From assembly GCA_013032095.1 (NCBI GenBank), contig WQBJ01000019.1, positions 21,162-85,161 on the forward strand: 64,000 nucleotides of DNA, in the 5' to 3' direction. Positions 27,112 to 37,000 of this stretch are shown one piece after another. A program made the position numbers and the translations under genes. The stretch's first letter is position 1. Every line of letters begins with the position of its first letter. Below the pieces are notes generated by a model. The model did not search any database and had not been told where the DNA came from. It saw only the letters and a list, made by a program, of their open reading frames with translations. This DNA comes from Ruegeria atlantica (lineage in GTDB: Bacteria; Pseudomonadota; Alphaproteobacteria; Rhodobacterales; Rhodobacteraceae).

Positions 27112-27563
27112 CCACGCTCTATGTCGATGGTGATGCCTGCCCGGTGAAAGCCGAAGCCGAACGAGTGGCCACACGGCACAAGGTGCCTATGGCGCTGGTG
27201 TCGAATGGAGGGTTGCGGCCTTCGGCAAACCCCCTGGTGCAGGTCGTCATCGTGGCGGAAGGCGCGGATGAGGCGGACAAGTGGATCGCCGAGCGTTGTG
27301 GATCTGGGGATGTAGTCATCACTTCGGACATTCCACTGGCAGCGAAATGTGTTGAGGCTGGGGCGCGGGTTTTGCGCCCCAATGGTGAAGCGTTCACAGC
27401 CGCCAACATCGGCCAGCAACTGGCGATGCGCGATCTGATGGCCGACTTGCGCGCGGCCAACCCTTTGGGCGCTGGCGGCGGTGGCAAGCCATTTGGGAAA
27501 GCGGACCGGTCCCGATTTCTGGATGCGCTGGAACGCGAATTGCGCGCTGCCTTGCGCGGGTAA
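27108..27563 (+). CDS. yaiI: UPF0178 (YaiI/YqxD, DUF188) family protein
   Basis: 151 residues. The N-terminus [18 protein letters not shown] and the later [20 protein letters not shown] are signatures of this widespread family, whose acidic residues resemble PIN-type nucleases. Function is unknown. The GTG start overlaps the sthA stop (GTGA), indicating translational coupling. Confidence 0.88.
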   Translation: MTTLYVDGDACPVKAEAERVATRHKVPMALVSNGGLRPSANPLVQVVIVAEGADEADKWIAERCGSGDVVITSDIPLAAKCVEAGARVLRPNGEAFTAANIGQQLAMRDLMADLRAANPLGAGGGGKPFGKADRSRFLDALERELRAALRG

Positions 27564-27707
27564 CGCTACCGCCGGTCGGAGACGCTTCAAATATGCGCCT
27601 TCTCCCGTTGGGCCGGGCAGCGCTTTGCGCTGGGGTTCTGCCTTGTAAATCTGAGCCGGGATTGGTTCAGTCGGGCGCAACCAAGATTGATTTCACAGGG
27701 ATTCCTT

Positions 27708-28328
27708 ATGCCGATTGAAGCCGTGATTTTCGATATCGGAAATGTTCTGATCGAATGGCAACCAGAGCGCTACTACGACACGGTCATCGGGGAAGATCGC
27801 CGTCGCGCCATGTTCGCCGAGGTCGATCTGCACGGCATGAACGATCTGGTGGATCAGGGGCATCACTTTACTGACACCATCTACAACTGGGCGGAAAAAC
27901 ACCCCGAGTGGCGCGATGAGATCCGGATGTGGCACGACAACTGGATCGAACTGGCCGCGCCGGAAATTCCTCATTCCGTGCGTCTGCAACGTGCTTTAAG
28001 AGCCAAAGGCGTCCCAGTCTTTGCTCTGACCAATTTCGGGGAGCAGAATTTTGACTATGCCACGACAGTCTATCCGTTCCTGAACGAGTTCGACCGACAC
28101 TACGTGTCGGGTCGGATGAAGACTGTGAAACCGCATGCGCCGATCTACGAGATGGTTGAGTCAGATTGTGGCCTGCCTCCCGGCAGTTTGCTGTTCGCAG
28201 ATGACCGCATCGACAATATCGAAACGGCGCGCGCTCGAGGGTGGCAAACCCATCACTTCAACGGACCACAAGGTTGGGCAGACCGTCTGGTGGCCGAGGG
28301 TTTGCTGACCCCAGAAGAGGCAGCCTAG
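27708..28328 (+). CDS. HAD-family hydrolase (subfamily IA)
   Basis: 206 residues. HAD motif I FDIGNVLIEW, motif II FALTNFGEQNF, the conserved lysine in GRMKTVKPHAPIY and motif III LLFADDRIDNIETARARG are in order, with an alpha-helical cap inserted after motif I. The NVLIEW variant is that of YihX-type phosphatases (alpha-D-glucose-1-phosphate and similar sugar phosphates), which is the best available guess. The ATG at 27708 has AGGG nearby; an in-frame start seven codons earlier is unlikely. It ends one base from the convergent MFS gene. The 140 bases before it hold a GC hairpin region but no gene. Confidence 0.85.
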   Translation: MPIEAVIFDIGNVLIEWQPERYYDTVIGEDRRRAMFAEVDLHGMNDLVDQGHHFTDTIYNWAEKHPEWRDEIRMWHDNWIELAAPEIPHSVRLQRALRAKGVPVFALTNFGEQNFDYATTVYPFLNEFDRHYVSGRMKTVKPHAPIYEMVESDCGLPPGSLLFADDRIDNIETARARGWQTHHFNGPQGWADRLVAEGLLTPEEAA

Positions 28329-28329
28329 C

Positions 28330-29568
28330 TCATGCCGCAACTGCGATGGGTCGGTTTTCCCGAATGGGCAGGTGGACAATGGCGCTGAACGCACCGACGG
28401 CCACGCCGATCCACCAGACCATCGTGTAGTCGCCATATACGTCATACATCCGCCCCCCCAGCCACACGCCAAGGAAGCCTCCGATCTGGTGGCTAAGGAA
28501 GATGAAGCCGTAGAGCGTGCCCATGTAGCGCAGCCCGTAGAGATGCGCGACAAGGCCCGAGGTCAACGGCACCGTGGCAAGCCAGAGCGAACCCATGACG
28601 ATCGAGAACACGATGACCGACATGGGCGTGATCGGCATGATGATAAAAATCGCTGCTGCGAGCGTTCGACCTGTATAGATAGCAGCAAGAAGGTACTTCT
28701 TGGGGAAGTGATTGCCTGCCCAACCAGCCAACAACGTGCCGCCGATATTCGCCAAACCGACCAGTGAAATCGCTACGGCGCCTAAAGCCGATGTGGTGGT
28801 GATACCCAGCGAATGCAGGACACCCCCGGGCTGAATTGGGCCACACATTTCGGTCACAAAGGCGGGGAAATGGGCAGTGATGAAAGCCAGCTGATAGCCA
28901 CAGCTGAAAAAGCCCAGAAAGATCATTGCATATGAGGGGTCACGGAAGGCACGGCCAATGATCTGGCTCATACTCTCTTCCAACTCGGCCTTGCTGACCT
29001 GTTGAGGTGCGCGCATGAACGGCAGCGTCAGAACAAGGGCGAGGATCGCGACGGCGAAGACGATGAAGACCTGCTGCCATGGCAGGAAAGTCAGCAGCCA
29101 TTCGGCAGTCGGAGCGCCGATCACCTGACCGAAACTGCCCGCTGCCGTGACAATGGCCAGAGACATCGACCTGTTCTTGTCGGATGAGGCACGTCCAACC
29201 ACAGCCAACACAACGCCGAAGCCAGTGCCAGCAATACCGAACCCCACCAGCCACGCATACATCTGATGCCCGAACGGTGTGACAGACCATGCCGACAACA
29301 CCATGCCAGCCGCATAGGTCAGCGCGCCCAGAATGATCGCTTTGCGGTCACCTATCTTTTCGGCAATCGCGGCAAAGATAGGTTGCCCAATCCCCCAAGC
29401 CAGGTTCTGGATTGCAATTGCCAGCGAAAAATCAGTGCGCAGCCAGCCGAACTCACTGGCAATAGGAATCTGGAAAACCCCAAACGAGGCGCGCACGGCG
29501 AAGCTGACCGTGATGATGACACATCCAACGATCAGGATCGGATTTAAGAGACGGGCTGATTGGGGCAT
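28330..29568 (-). CDS. MFS transporter
   Basis: 412 residues with twelve membrane segments. The motif between segments 2 and 3 (QPIFAAIAEKIGDRKAIILG) and the segment 5 motif (GSFGQVIGAPTAEWL) show a major facilitator, similar to the monocarboxylate/oxalate-formate type permeases. The ATG at 29568 is chosen because GAGG lies nine bases before it; a longer frame to 29622 is possible but non-hydrophobic. Substrate unknown. The GGATAAC/GTTATCC repeats between it and zapE lie in its promoter. Confidence 0.82.
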   Translation of the reverse strand: MPQSARLLNPILIVGCVIITVSFAVRASFGVFQIPIASEFGWLRTDFSLAIAIQNLAWGIGQPIFAAIAEKIGDRKAIILGALTYAAGMVLSAWSVTPFGHQMYAWLVGFGIAGTGFGVVLAVVGRASSDKNRSMSLAIVTAAGSFGQVIGAPTAEWLLTFLPWQQVFIVFAVAILALVLTLPFMRAPQQVSKAELEESMSQIIGRAFRDPSYAMIFLGFFSCGYQLAFITAHFPAFVTEMCGPIQPGGVLHSLGITTTSALGAVAISLVGLANIGGTLLAGWAGNHFPKKYLLAAIYTGRTLAAAIFIIMPITPMSVIVFSIVMGSLWLATVPLTSGLVAHLYGLRYMGTLYGFIFLSHQIGGFLGVWLGGRMYDVYGDYTMVWWIGVAVGAFSAIVHLPIRENRPIAVAA

Positions 29569-29587
29569 AGCGACCTCAGGGATGGGG

Positions 29588-29705
29588 AACCCGGACGTTA
29601 TCCGGTTTTGACTGTTGGTCAATTCAGGAGTTTTGCGGTGATAGATAAGGAAAATTGATGTGTCGCGGAAAAAGGCTGCTTTTCAACGGATAACCCGGAC
29701 GTTAT
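29588..29705. promoter_or_regulatory. Pair of operator-like repeats between the MFS gene and zapE
   Basis: AACCCGGACGTTAT occurs at 29588-29601 and again at 29692-29705, 104 bases apart. Each copy is one intact half plus core of the longer inverted repeat GGATAAC-CCGGAC-GTTATCC: the first keeps the right arm GTTATCC, the second the left arm GGATAAC. The second copy overlaps the zapE start codon. A regulator binding both would cover the MFS promoter and the start of zapE. Confidence 0.5.
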
Positions 29706-30774
29706 GCCTCGGATCATGACGGGTTTGATTTCGCTTTACGACACGCAGGTGGCCGATGGCACCCTAACCAGGGATGACGCACAAGAGGCTGTTCTGCCTC
29801 ATTTTGAGCGCATCCGCGAAGCCCTTGCAACTCCGGTGAAGCGTGGGATTTTCCGTAAGGCTCCTCCTCCACCCAAAGGGTTGTATTTGTGGGGCGGCGT
29901 GGGGCGCGGCAAATCTATGTTGATGGATATGTTCGTCGATTCCTTGACGGATATCCCAGCGCGACGGGTGCATTTCCACGCCTTCATGCAGGAAATCCAT
30001 GCGGGTATGCACAAGGCCCGTCAGGACGGAATCGAAGATGCCTTGGCCCCTGTGGCGCAGGATGTTGTGAAGTCGGTCAAGCTGTTGGCGTTTGACGAAA
30101 TGCAGATCACCGATATCACCGATGCAATGATCGTCGGTCGCCTGTTTGATCTTCTGCACGAAGGTGGGGTGGTGGTTGTCACCACATCCAACAGGCATCC
30201 CGATGATTTGTATAAAGACGGACTGAACCGGCAACTTTTCCTCCCGTTCATCGCTCATATCAAGGAACAGCTTCAAGTCTGGGAACTGGTTTCACCTACC
30301 GATTACCGTCAGAACCGCCTTGAAGGCGCGCCTGTTTATTTCACCCCGATAGGTCCCGAAGCGCGCCAGAGCATTCGGAGTGTTTGGCGTGATCTTTCAG
30401 GGGGCAACGCTGAACCTTTGGTGTTACAGATCAAAGGCCGTGCGGTCGAACTGCCTGCGTTTCGGAATGGTGTCGCGCGGGCCTCGTTCTATGATCTGTG
30501 CGGTCGGATGCTGGGGCCTGCGGATTATCTTGCAATTGCCGAAGAGCTAAAGGTTTTGGTGCTGGAAGACATCCCGCGCCTTTCACGCAATAATTTCAAT
30601 GAAGCCAAACGTTTCGTCACGCTGATTGATGCGTTGTACGAAGCGAAGGTGCGTTTGATCTGTTCCGCTGCGGCCGAACCCGAGATGCTGTATGTCGAAG
30701 GTGAAGGCACGTTCGAATTTGAGCGGACCGCTTCACGCCTGCGGGAAATGCAAGATCAGGATTGGGGGCGATAG
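29704..30774 (+). CDS. zapE: Cell division protein ZapE (AFG1-like ATPase)
   Basis: 356 residues. Walker A GGVGRGKSMLMDMF, the HFHAFMQEIH segment, Walker B LLAFDEMQITDI and the sensor-like VVTTSNRHPDDLYKDGLNR are characteristic of the AFG1/ZapE family. E. coli ZapE binds FtsZ and affects Z-ring constriction. In Rhodobacterales it often lies near central metabolism genes; here it is alone, divergent from an MFS transporter and convergent with folC. The ATG at 29704 sits inside a 14-base repeat, so its translation could be influenced by whatever binds there. Confidence 0.9.
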   Translation: MPRIMTGLISLYDTQVADGTLTRDDAQEAVLPHFERIREALATPVKRGIFRKAPPPPKGLYLWGGVGRGKSMLMDMFVDSLTDIPARRVHFHAFMQEIHAGMHKARQDGIEDALAPVAQDVVKSVKLLAFDEMQITDITDAMIVGRLFDLLHEGGVVVVTTSNRHPDDLYKDGLNRQLFLPFIAHIKEQLQVWELVSPTDYRQNRLEGAPVYFTPIGPEARQSIRSVWRDLSGGNAEPLVLQIKGRAVELPAFRNGVARASFYDLCGRMLGPADYLAIAEELKVLVLEDIPRLSRNNFNEAKRFVTLIDALYEAKVRLICSAAAEPEMLYVEGEGTFEFERTASRLREMQDQDWGR

Positions 30775-30846
30775 AGGGCTCTGCCCCTGCCGAGCTTTAC
30801 GCGTCCCCCCGGGGTATTTTTCACCAGATGAGGACCTGCGTTCGGA
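30775..30846. other. Convergent intergenic element with GC stem and T-rich end
   Basis: The 72 bases between zapE and folC contain GGGCTCTGCCCC followed by CCCCCCGGGGTATTTTT. This layout (short GC palindrome, then GGGGTATTTTT) is one I recall seeing after many Rhodobacteraceae genes; it may be both a terminator and a dispersed intergenic repeat. Confidence 0.45.
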
Positions 30847-32121
30847 TTAGCCGTTTTCGCGCAGGATGTTGCCCGCAAGGTAAAGCGAACCGCAGATCAG
30901 GATGCGCGCCTGAGAGTCTTTTGCCACGATAGCTTTCAGTGCCTCTGCGACGTTTTCCGCGGACGAAGCGGGCAGCTCAACTTTGGCAGCCGCTGCCGCT
31001 GTGTCTTCGGCGCTGAGTGTGGCAGCTTCTCCGGGGATGGAAACCGCCGTCAAACTTTGGGCCTGTTTGGCCAGCGGGGCCAAATAACCGGTTACGTCCT
31101 TGGTATTCAGCATTCCACAGATCATGTGGGTTGGGCGTTCCGGGAGTTTCGCCAGAACTTCTGCCAATGCGATGCCGGCGGCGGCGTTGTGGCCGCCATC
31201 CAGCCACAGCTCGGCCTGCGGCGCTGCCTCTACCAGAGGTCCGGTCTTCAGGCGTTGCATTCGTGCGGGCCATTCGGCCTTTGTCACCGCGGCCTCATAA
31301 GCGTCATCGCCCAGATTCAGGTGACGCAGAACAGCCAGTGCGGCACCAGCGTTCTGGAGTTGGTGCGCGCCCAGAAGGTTGGGCAATGGCAGATCGCGCA
31401 GACCCGTTTCGTCCTGGTAGATCAGGCGCCCGTTTTCCTCGTGCACATGCCAGTGCTGGCCGTGGACCAATAGCGGAGCCCCAAGGCGCGCGGCGGTATA
31501 TTCGATGACCTCCAGCGCTTCGTCCTGTTGTGGGCCGACAATGCAGGGCACGCCGGGTTTTATGATACCCGCTTTTTCGGCGGCGATTTTGCCTAGCGAA
31601 TTGCCAAGGAACTGTTCGTGGTCGATCGAGACCGGCGTGATCACCGTCACCGCGGGGTCATGAATGACGTTTGTGGCGTCAAGTCGACCACCCAGTCCAA
31701 CCTCGAGCAGCGTGTAATCCGCTTGCTCCCGCGCAAAGGCCAGTAAGGCTGCGCAGGTGGTGATCTCAAAATAGGTGATGTTCTCGCCATCATTAGCGGC
31801 GTAGCATTCATCCAAAACGTCCGTCAGTGCAGGTTCCGAAATCAGCTCTCCGGCCAGACGAATACGTTCGTGGAATCGCGCAAGATGGGGCGAGGTATAG
31901 GCATGAGCCGACAGCCCTGCCCCTTCCAACCCGGCGCGGATCATTGCCTGGGTCGAGCCTTTGCCGTTGGTTCCAGCGATGTGGATCACGCGCGGCAGCT
32001 TGTTCTGAGGGTTGTCCAAGGCTGCCAGCAAACGCCAGACGCGATCCAAGGTCAGGTCAATGATCTTGGGGTGCAGCGCCATCATCCGATCCAGGATGAC
32101 GTCAGATGTCTGACTGGTCAT
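30847..32121 (-). CDS. folC: Bifunctional folylpolyglutamate synthase/dihydrofolate synthase
   Basis: 424 residues of the Mur-ligase family. The ATP-binding loop is [15 protein letters not shown], followed by the [15 protein letters not shown] folate motif, the [15 protein letters not shown] metal/ATP segment, and [12 protein letters not shown] in the C-terminal domain. It adds glutamate to dihydropteroate and to folates in the cytoplasm. The start codon overlaps the accD stop (ATGA over 32118-32121). The accD-folC pair is a common arrangement in proteobacteria, which strengthens both calls. Confidence 0.93.
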   Translation of the reverse strand: MTSQTSDVILDRMMALHPKIIDLTLDRVWRLLAALDNPQNKLPRVIHIAGTNGKGSTQAMIRAGLEGAGLSAHAYTSPHLARFHERIRLAGELISEPALTDVLDECYAANDGENITYFEITTCAALLAFAREQADYTLLEVGLGGRLDATNVIHDPAVTVITPVSIDHEQFLGNSLGKIAAEKAGIIKPGVPCIVGPQQDEALEVIEYTAARLGAPLLVHGQHWHVHEENGRLIYQDETGLRDLPLPNLLGAHQLQNAGAALAVLRHLNLGDDAYEAAVTKAEWPARMQRLKTGPLVEAAPQAELWLDGGHNAAAGIALAEVLAKLPERPTHMICGMLNTKDVTGYLAPLAKQAQSLTAVSIPGEAATLSAEDTAAAAAKVELPASSAENVAEALKAIVAKDSQARILICGSLYLAGNILRENG

Positions 32122-33056
32122 TTCTCACCTGTGTCCTCGGCTGCGGTATCTGCTTCGACTTTGGTCTCTTCGGGTTCAGGCGCGGGTAGATCACCTTTGA
32201 CCGCAGGAGGTTGGTTCATCAGCATGCGTGTGATGGTGATCAATTCGTCCCGCATCTCAGTCCGCTTTGTGACGCGGTCAAGCATGCCGTGATCCAGCAG
32301 ATATTCGGCGCGCTGGAACCCTTCGGGCAGTTTTTCACGAATGGTCTGTTCGATCACGCGCGGACCGGCAAAACAGATCAGAGCATTGGGTTCCGAGATA
32401 TGGATGTCGCCCAGCATCGCATAAGATGCGGTCACGCCACCGGTGGTGGGGTGAGTCAGCACGACGATATAGGGCAGGTTCGCCTCTTTCAGCATTTCGA
32501 CGGCCACGGTTGTACGCGGCATTTGCATCAGGCTGAGAATCCCTTCCTGCATACGAGCGCCGCCCGCGGCAGAAAAAAGGACCAGTGGTCGCTTCAACTT
32601 CACCGCCTCTTGCGCGGCGGCGATGATGGCGTTGCCGACATACATGCCCATCGACCCGCCCATGAACGAGAAGTCCTGCGCCGCAGCCACAATCGGAGTG
32701 CGTCCAATCTCGCCGGTGGCGACCAGCATCGCTTCTTTCTCGCCGGTCTTCTTTTGCGCCGCCTTCATGCGGTCAGGGTATTTTTTCTGGTCACGGAATT
32801 GCAGCGGATCGTCTTTTGGTGCCGGGACATCGACTTCGGTGAAAATACCGCCGTCGAACAGGTGCTTGAACCGCTCACGCGGGGTGATCGCCATGTGATG
32901 TCCGCACTGGGTACAAACATTCTGGTTCTCCGCCAGCTCGCGGTGGAACAGCATCGTGCCGCACTCGTCGCACTTGTGCCATAGGTTTTCAGGCACTTCC
33001 CGGCGAGAGAAGATCGAGTTGATCCGGGGGCGGACGTAGTTCGTGATCCAGTTCAT
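32118..33056 (-). CDS. accD: Acetyl-CoA carboxylase carboxyltransferase subunit beta
   Basis: 312 residues. The N-terminal zinc ribbon is visible as CDECGTMLF...CTQCGHH, followed by the crotonase-like carboxyltransferase domain with [26 protein letters not shown] and [16 protein letters not shown]. It makes malonyl-CoA together with AccA. The last 30 residues form an acidic, low-complexity tail after the normal end of the domain, as in other alphaproteobacteria. It is co-transcribed with folC through an ATGA overlap. Confidence 0.94.
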   Translation of the reverse strand: MNWITNYVRPRINSIFSRREVPENLWHKCDECGTMLFHRELAENQNVCTQCGHHMAITPRERFKHLFDGGIFTEVDVPAPKDDPLQFRDQKKYPDRMKAAQKKTGEKEAMLVATGEIGRTPIVAAAQDFSFMGGSMGMYVGNAIIAAAQEAVKLKRPLVLFSAAGGARMQEGILSLMQMPRTTVAVEMLKEANLPYIVVLTHPTTGGVTASYAMLGDIHISEPNALICFAGPRVIEQTIREKLPEGFQRAEYLLDHGMLDRVTKRTEMRDELITITRMLMNQPPAVKGDLPAPEPEETKVEADTAAEDTGEK

Positions 33057-33114
33057 GTCGGAACCTTGTTATGCGGCTTTGACGTCAAATAAGACGCTAC
33101 GGAAGGAAATGCAA

Positions 33115-34005
33115 TCAGCGCCTGAGTGCAAGACGCGCAGTTAACCAACTGACGATCATTACAGCAAAATCCACGAACAGCCATTGCCGCAGCAGGCCTG
33201 TTTCGGACATGTCGTAAGGTAATAGATACAAAGCTAGGCCGCTGAGGGTTTCAGGCAGCGAGATGAACAGAAGTGCGACGGTATTGTTTAGGAAATGCAA
33301 CGCGATAGCTGGCCCCAATGTGCCCGACCGCGCGGTGAGATCAGCAACCAGAAGCCCAAACACACATGACCAGGCAGCAACCAAAAGGGCGTTTTCGCCT
33401 GTGATTCCGGGTGCGTAGTGACCCGCAGCAAATAGAACGGAAGGCAACCCCATCCAGATTATCGGAGATCGGAATCTGGCGGCCAGTGATTGTTGGATAT
33501 AGCCGCGAAACAGAACTTCTTCGGCGCTGGTCTGAATCAGTACCGCAATCGCTGACAGGGGTAGCAACAGCAGCCATTTGGACAAGGCAAGGTTTTGGAT
33601 CAGAGGCTCACCCATGCCGTATGGTGGAAGGGCTGCCATCACCAGTGCCAGAATCACCAGCGCGCGCAACACGTGCCAGAATTGGCGCAGGCATAGGCTA
33701 TACGGGCCTAAAATTGAGGCGAATGGCCGGCGCTGCAACTGCCAGGCAGCGATGGCGACACCCAGTGTGAGAAACCCAAAACTGATCAGCAGAACAAGTG
33801 TGGCAAACGGCGAGGTACCCCGCAAAAGGCCCTGGGCCTGTTCCGGCGAGACCAATCCGCCAACCACTGCAAAAAGCACAGAATTCAGCGCAATGTACAA
33901 CGCGAGAATTATGACTAGTCCAATAACAAGACGCCACAGTTCGGGACGGGCACGGGCGTCGCGTACCAATTGCTCGTGGGCGGAATAGGCGGCGGGGTCA
34001 CGCAT
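33115..34005 (-). CDS. CPBP family intramembrane glutamic endopeptidase
   Basis: About 296 residues with seven to eight membrane segments. The ABI/CPBP motifs are present: motif 1 EEVLFRGYIQQSL (EExxxR), the second in a segment with GHYAPG, and HFLNNTVALLF, together forming the Rce1-like active site. Such proteases may mature peptides or degrade membrane proteins; the substrate is unknown. The ATG at 34005 overlaps the end of the ABC-cNMP gene by eight bases (a GTG at 34023 would overlap more), so the two are coupled and probably work on the same membrane process. Confidence 0.82.
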   Translation of the reverse strand: MRDPAAYSAHEQLVRDARARPELWRLVIGLVIILALYIALNSVLFAVVGGLVSPEQAQGLLRGTSPFATLVLLISFGFLTLGVAIAAWQLQRRPFASILGPYSLCLRQFWHVLRALVILALVMAALPPYGMGEPLIQNLALSKWLLLLPLSAIAVLIQTSAEEVLFRGYIQQSLAARFRSPIIWMGLPSVLFAAGHYAPGITGENALLVAAWSCVFGLLVADLTARSGTLGPAIALHFLNNTVALLFISLPETLSGLALYLLPYDMSETGLLRQWLFVDFAVMIVSWLTARLALRR

Positions 34006-37000
34006 TGTTGCCGGTGCTTTCACCTTCGAAAGATTGGGGGGCGTCCGAGAAAATATCGGATGGGTTCTGCGCCGTGTTGATCCTGTTAGCCAGAGTGGTC
34101 AGATACCCCGCGACAGTCTGCAATAGCTGCACCGCTACAGAAGCATCGCTTTCTATTACCGCGCGCAGTTCCTCAGCGCCGATGCGCAGGAATGTGCAAT
34201 CTGAAACAGCTGTCAGGTCCAATTGCCGGACTTCACCCGTGATGATCGAAAGGTCTCCGATCAGACGGCCGGGTTCGATGACCGAAATAGTGCGCCTGGT
34301 CCCATCCTCGCTGTGCCAATCCAGGTTGGCCTGTCCCTTGATGCATAGGTAGGCGGCATCCGGCGTCTGCCCCCGCGAAAAGATCACCTGCCCCCTCGCC
34401 ACTTCGTACCATTGCGCCGAAAATGCCAGCAGCCGCTGGTTCCGAGCATCGATGCCAGAAAATAGCTCGGTCGAGGAGATGATCTCCAGTTTGGTGCTCA
34501 GATCAGCCGAGGCGCCGTCTTTAAGGCGGGTTTGCGCGCGCGAGACACCATCGATGCGGCCATCCTTTATTTCGACAAACAAATCATAAGCTTCGGGATG
34601 AGCAAAGTGATCTTCCATGAAGATCATGATCGAGTCAGGAAGCAATTCACGCAACCGCAGACGCGTGCGCAGGCGGCTTTCGGAATCGTGACTGGCCAGA
34701 GCCTTGTCGAGGATAAGAATGTCAGGACGTTTGATGCCAGCACGGGAAAACGCCGCGCGTTCCTGAAACACCGTCGGTAGGTTATTTCCACCCAACCCGG
34801 TCTGAAGATCGAACAATGTAGCCGCCGCCCGACGACGTAGGCCTGCCTCGTTCATGGCTTGCGCCACCAAGTCCTCGATCTCTTCGGCATGCGCGCCCGC
34901 TGTCATGGAAACCCGACCATAAAGCACATTCTCCATCACGGTGAGGCGCGGGAAATAGCTGTCGGGGGACAATGGAATGAACATGCCGTTCAAGGCCCCC
35001 TGGAGCCGTTCGGACTGCTCTTTTCTAATAGACAGAATCTTGTCCTTGTATTCCTGAGGGAAATCCGGGCCGATCTGCTCGGCCGTCAAAAGAAACGGAA
35101 CCGTCAGCAGCAGCGAGCGTTCGGCCTCGCTGATATCACTGTCATCCTTGGTTTTTCGCCGATCCTTGATATCGAGCAGGCGGTGGAACATGTCCTTTGA
35201 CATGCCCAGACGCAGAAACAGAGGGTGGTCCGTTCCGCCGCGCCCGAATGCCTGATCCAGCGTTTCGACCACTTCGCTTGCCATGTTCATGGCATCCTCG
35301 GCCAGATCATGTGCGGTCAGCATGTTTTTGAACCGCCTGTCATCGGCAAGAGATTCGGGCGTGATATCCCGTGATGGGGTAGCGTAAAGCAGGTTTCCCC
35401 CAAGCGGTACGGTCGGGTTGAAACGGTCAGGATCAAACCGGTAGACGTGGCGGTCCAGCCCGTTTTCCTTCAGCCGTTCCGCAACGGTTTCGCGCAGATT
35501 GACCACGTCCCGCGCCAGATCAGGGTGCAACTGCGGGTCGAACTGAGTTCTCAGAGTACGGCGCAGCAGCAACTCGTCAGTCCCCATCGCCTCGACCAGT
35601 TGGAACCACCAGTCCCGAATGTCCTCAACGTCATCCAGCCCGGCTAGCTCGGGGTCAATCCACTCATCTGAGAGGGAATCCGTCGGATTGCCGGATCGCG
35701 CGGCTTCGATCTGCCAACGGCTGGGTGCCTTAACCGCGTCTGCTTCATGTTGGGGATGTGGGCGCAACGGCATCATCAGATTGTCACCCACAGTACCATT
35801 GAACAGGTAGGGTCGCGAATAGGCATAACCGATCCGGGCAGCGATCACGGATTGATGCAAGTTTTTCAGGTTGTGACCGGCCATGATGACCTCGCCCTGC
35901 ACCGGCAGCACTTCGCGGGTCAGCACTTGTGCCAGGGCGTTACGCTCCGAGGCATGGGTTGATTGAATCGCCACCCGGGCGCCCTTGGGAATGGTCAGGT
36001 CGATATCTTCCAGAATGGTTTTCCCGTCATCGTCCCGCACGGTTACGTTGCGCAATTCAACCTCACCGGTCAGATGGGGGATCACCTCGGGTTCGCCCAC
36101 AAATAGGTCTTCAGGGATCATGTCAGAGGGCGCAAAGCGTTCGGTCACGACCTCCCACCGCAAGGACATGTCCTGAACCTGATTGTAATAGGTCAGCAGG
36201 TCCTTCCACGGGCCGCTCAGGTCCTTGTAGGCCCCAAGCGCCGCGACGAGCGCGCCCACTGTCACTTCACCTGTAATCGCCAGATAGCCGCCGACCGAGT
36301 AAAACAGAAACGGCGTCATCTGCGTGATCAGGTTGTTCAGGAACTTCATGAAGAATTTCTTGTTGTAGATCTTGAACCGGATCTCGAACAAGAGCCCCAA
36401 CCGATGACTGAACTGCGCCAGCCGATAGCGCCACCCGCCATTTGTACGCAGGTCACTGATACCCGCAGCGCTTTCCCCGATTTCGGAGCTGAGGTTCCGC
36501 ACTTCCTGAATGCGTTCTTTGTTCAGCAGGTTGATCTGGCGTTGCAATTTCGGGATCAGCCAGGCTTGCAGCGGGATCAGCGCGATACTGGCAAGGCCGA
36601 ACCACACGCTTTGCATGAACAAGAAGGTGACGATGGTCATCATCTGGCCAAACTGGAACACTGGTTGAGCGATCGCATCGCCCATCAAACCGCCCATCGG
36701 TTCAGCCTCGGAGGTAATCATCGACACCAGCTCGCCCTGGCTGGTCGTGGCGAAATAGGATTTCGGGAACCGCATGGTGCGGTGGATCAGGGTGAACCGC
36801 AAACGGCGCAACATGCGCTCGGCCAAAACGCCCTTCATCGTGTTGATGCGCATCTTCATCAGCCCACTGGCGATCACGGTGGCCAAAAAGGCAAAGCACA
36901 AGATCATCAGGTACTGCACCTGCGTTACGGTGAACCCCAATACCGTGACCGTATCACTGGGTGCACCGATGGCACCGTTGATGATCTGCTTGGGCAACTC

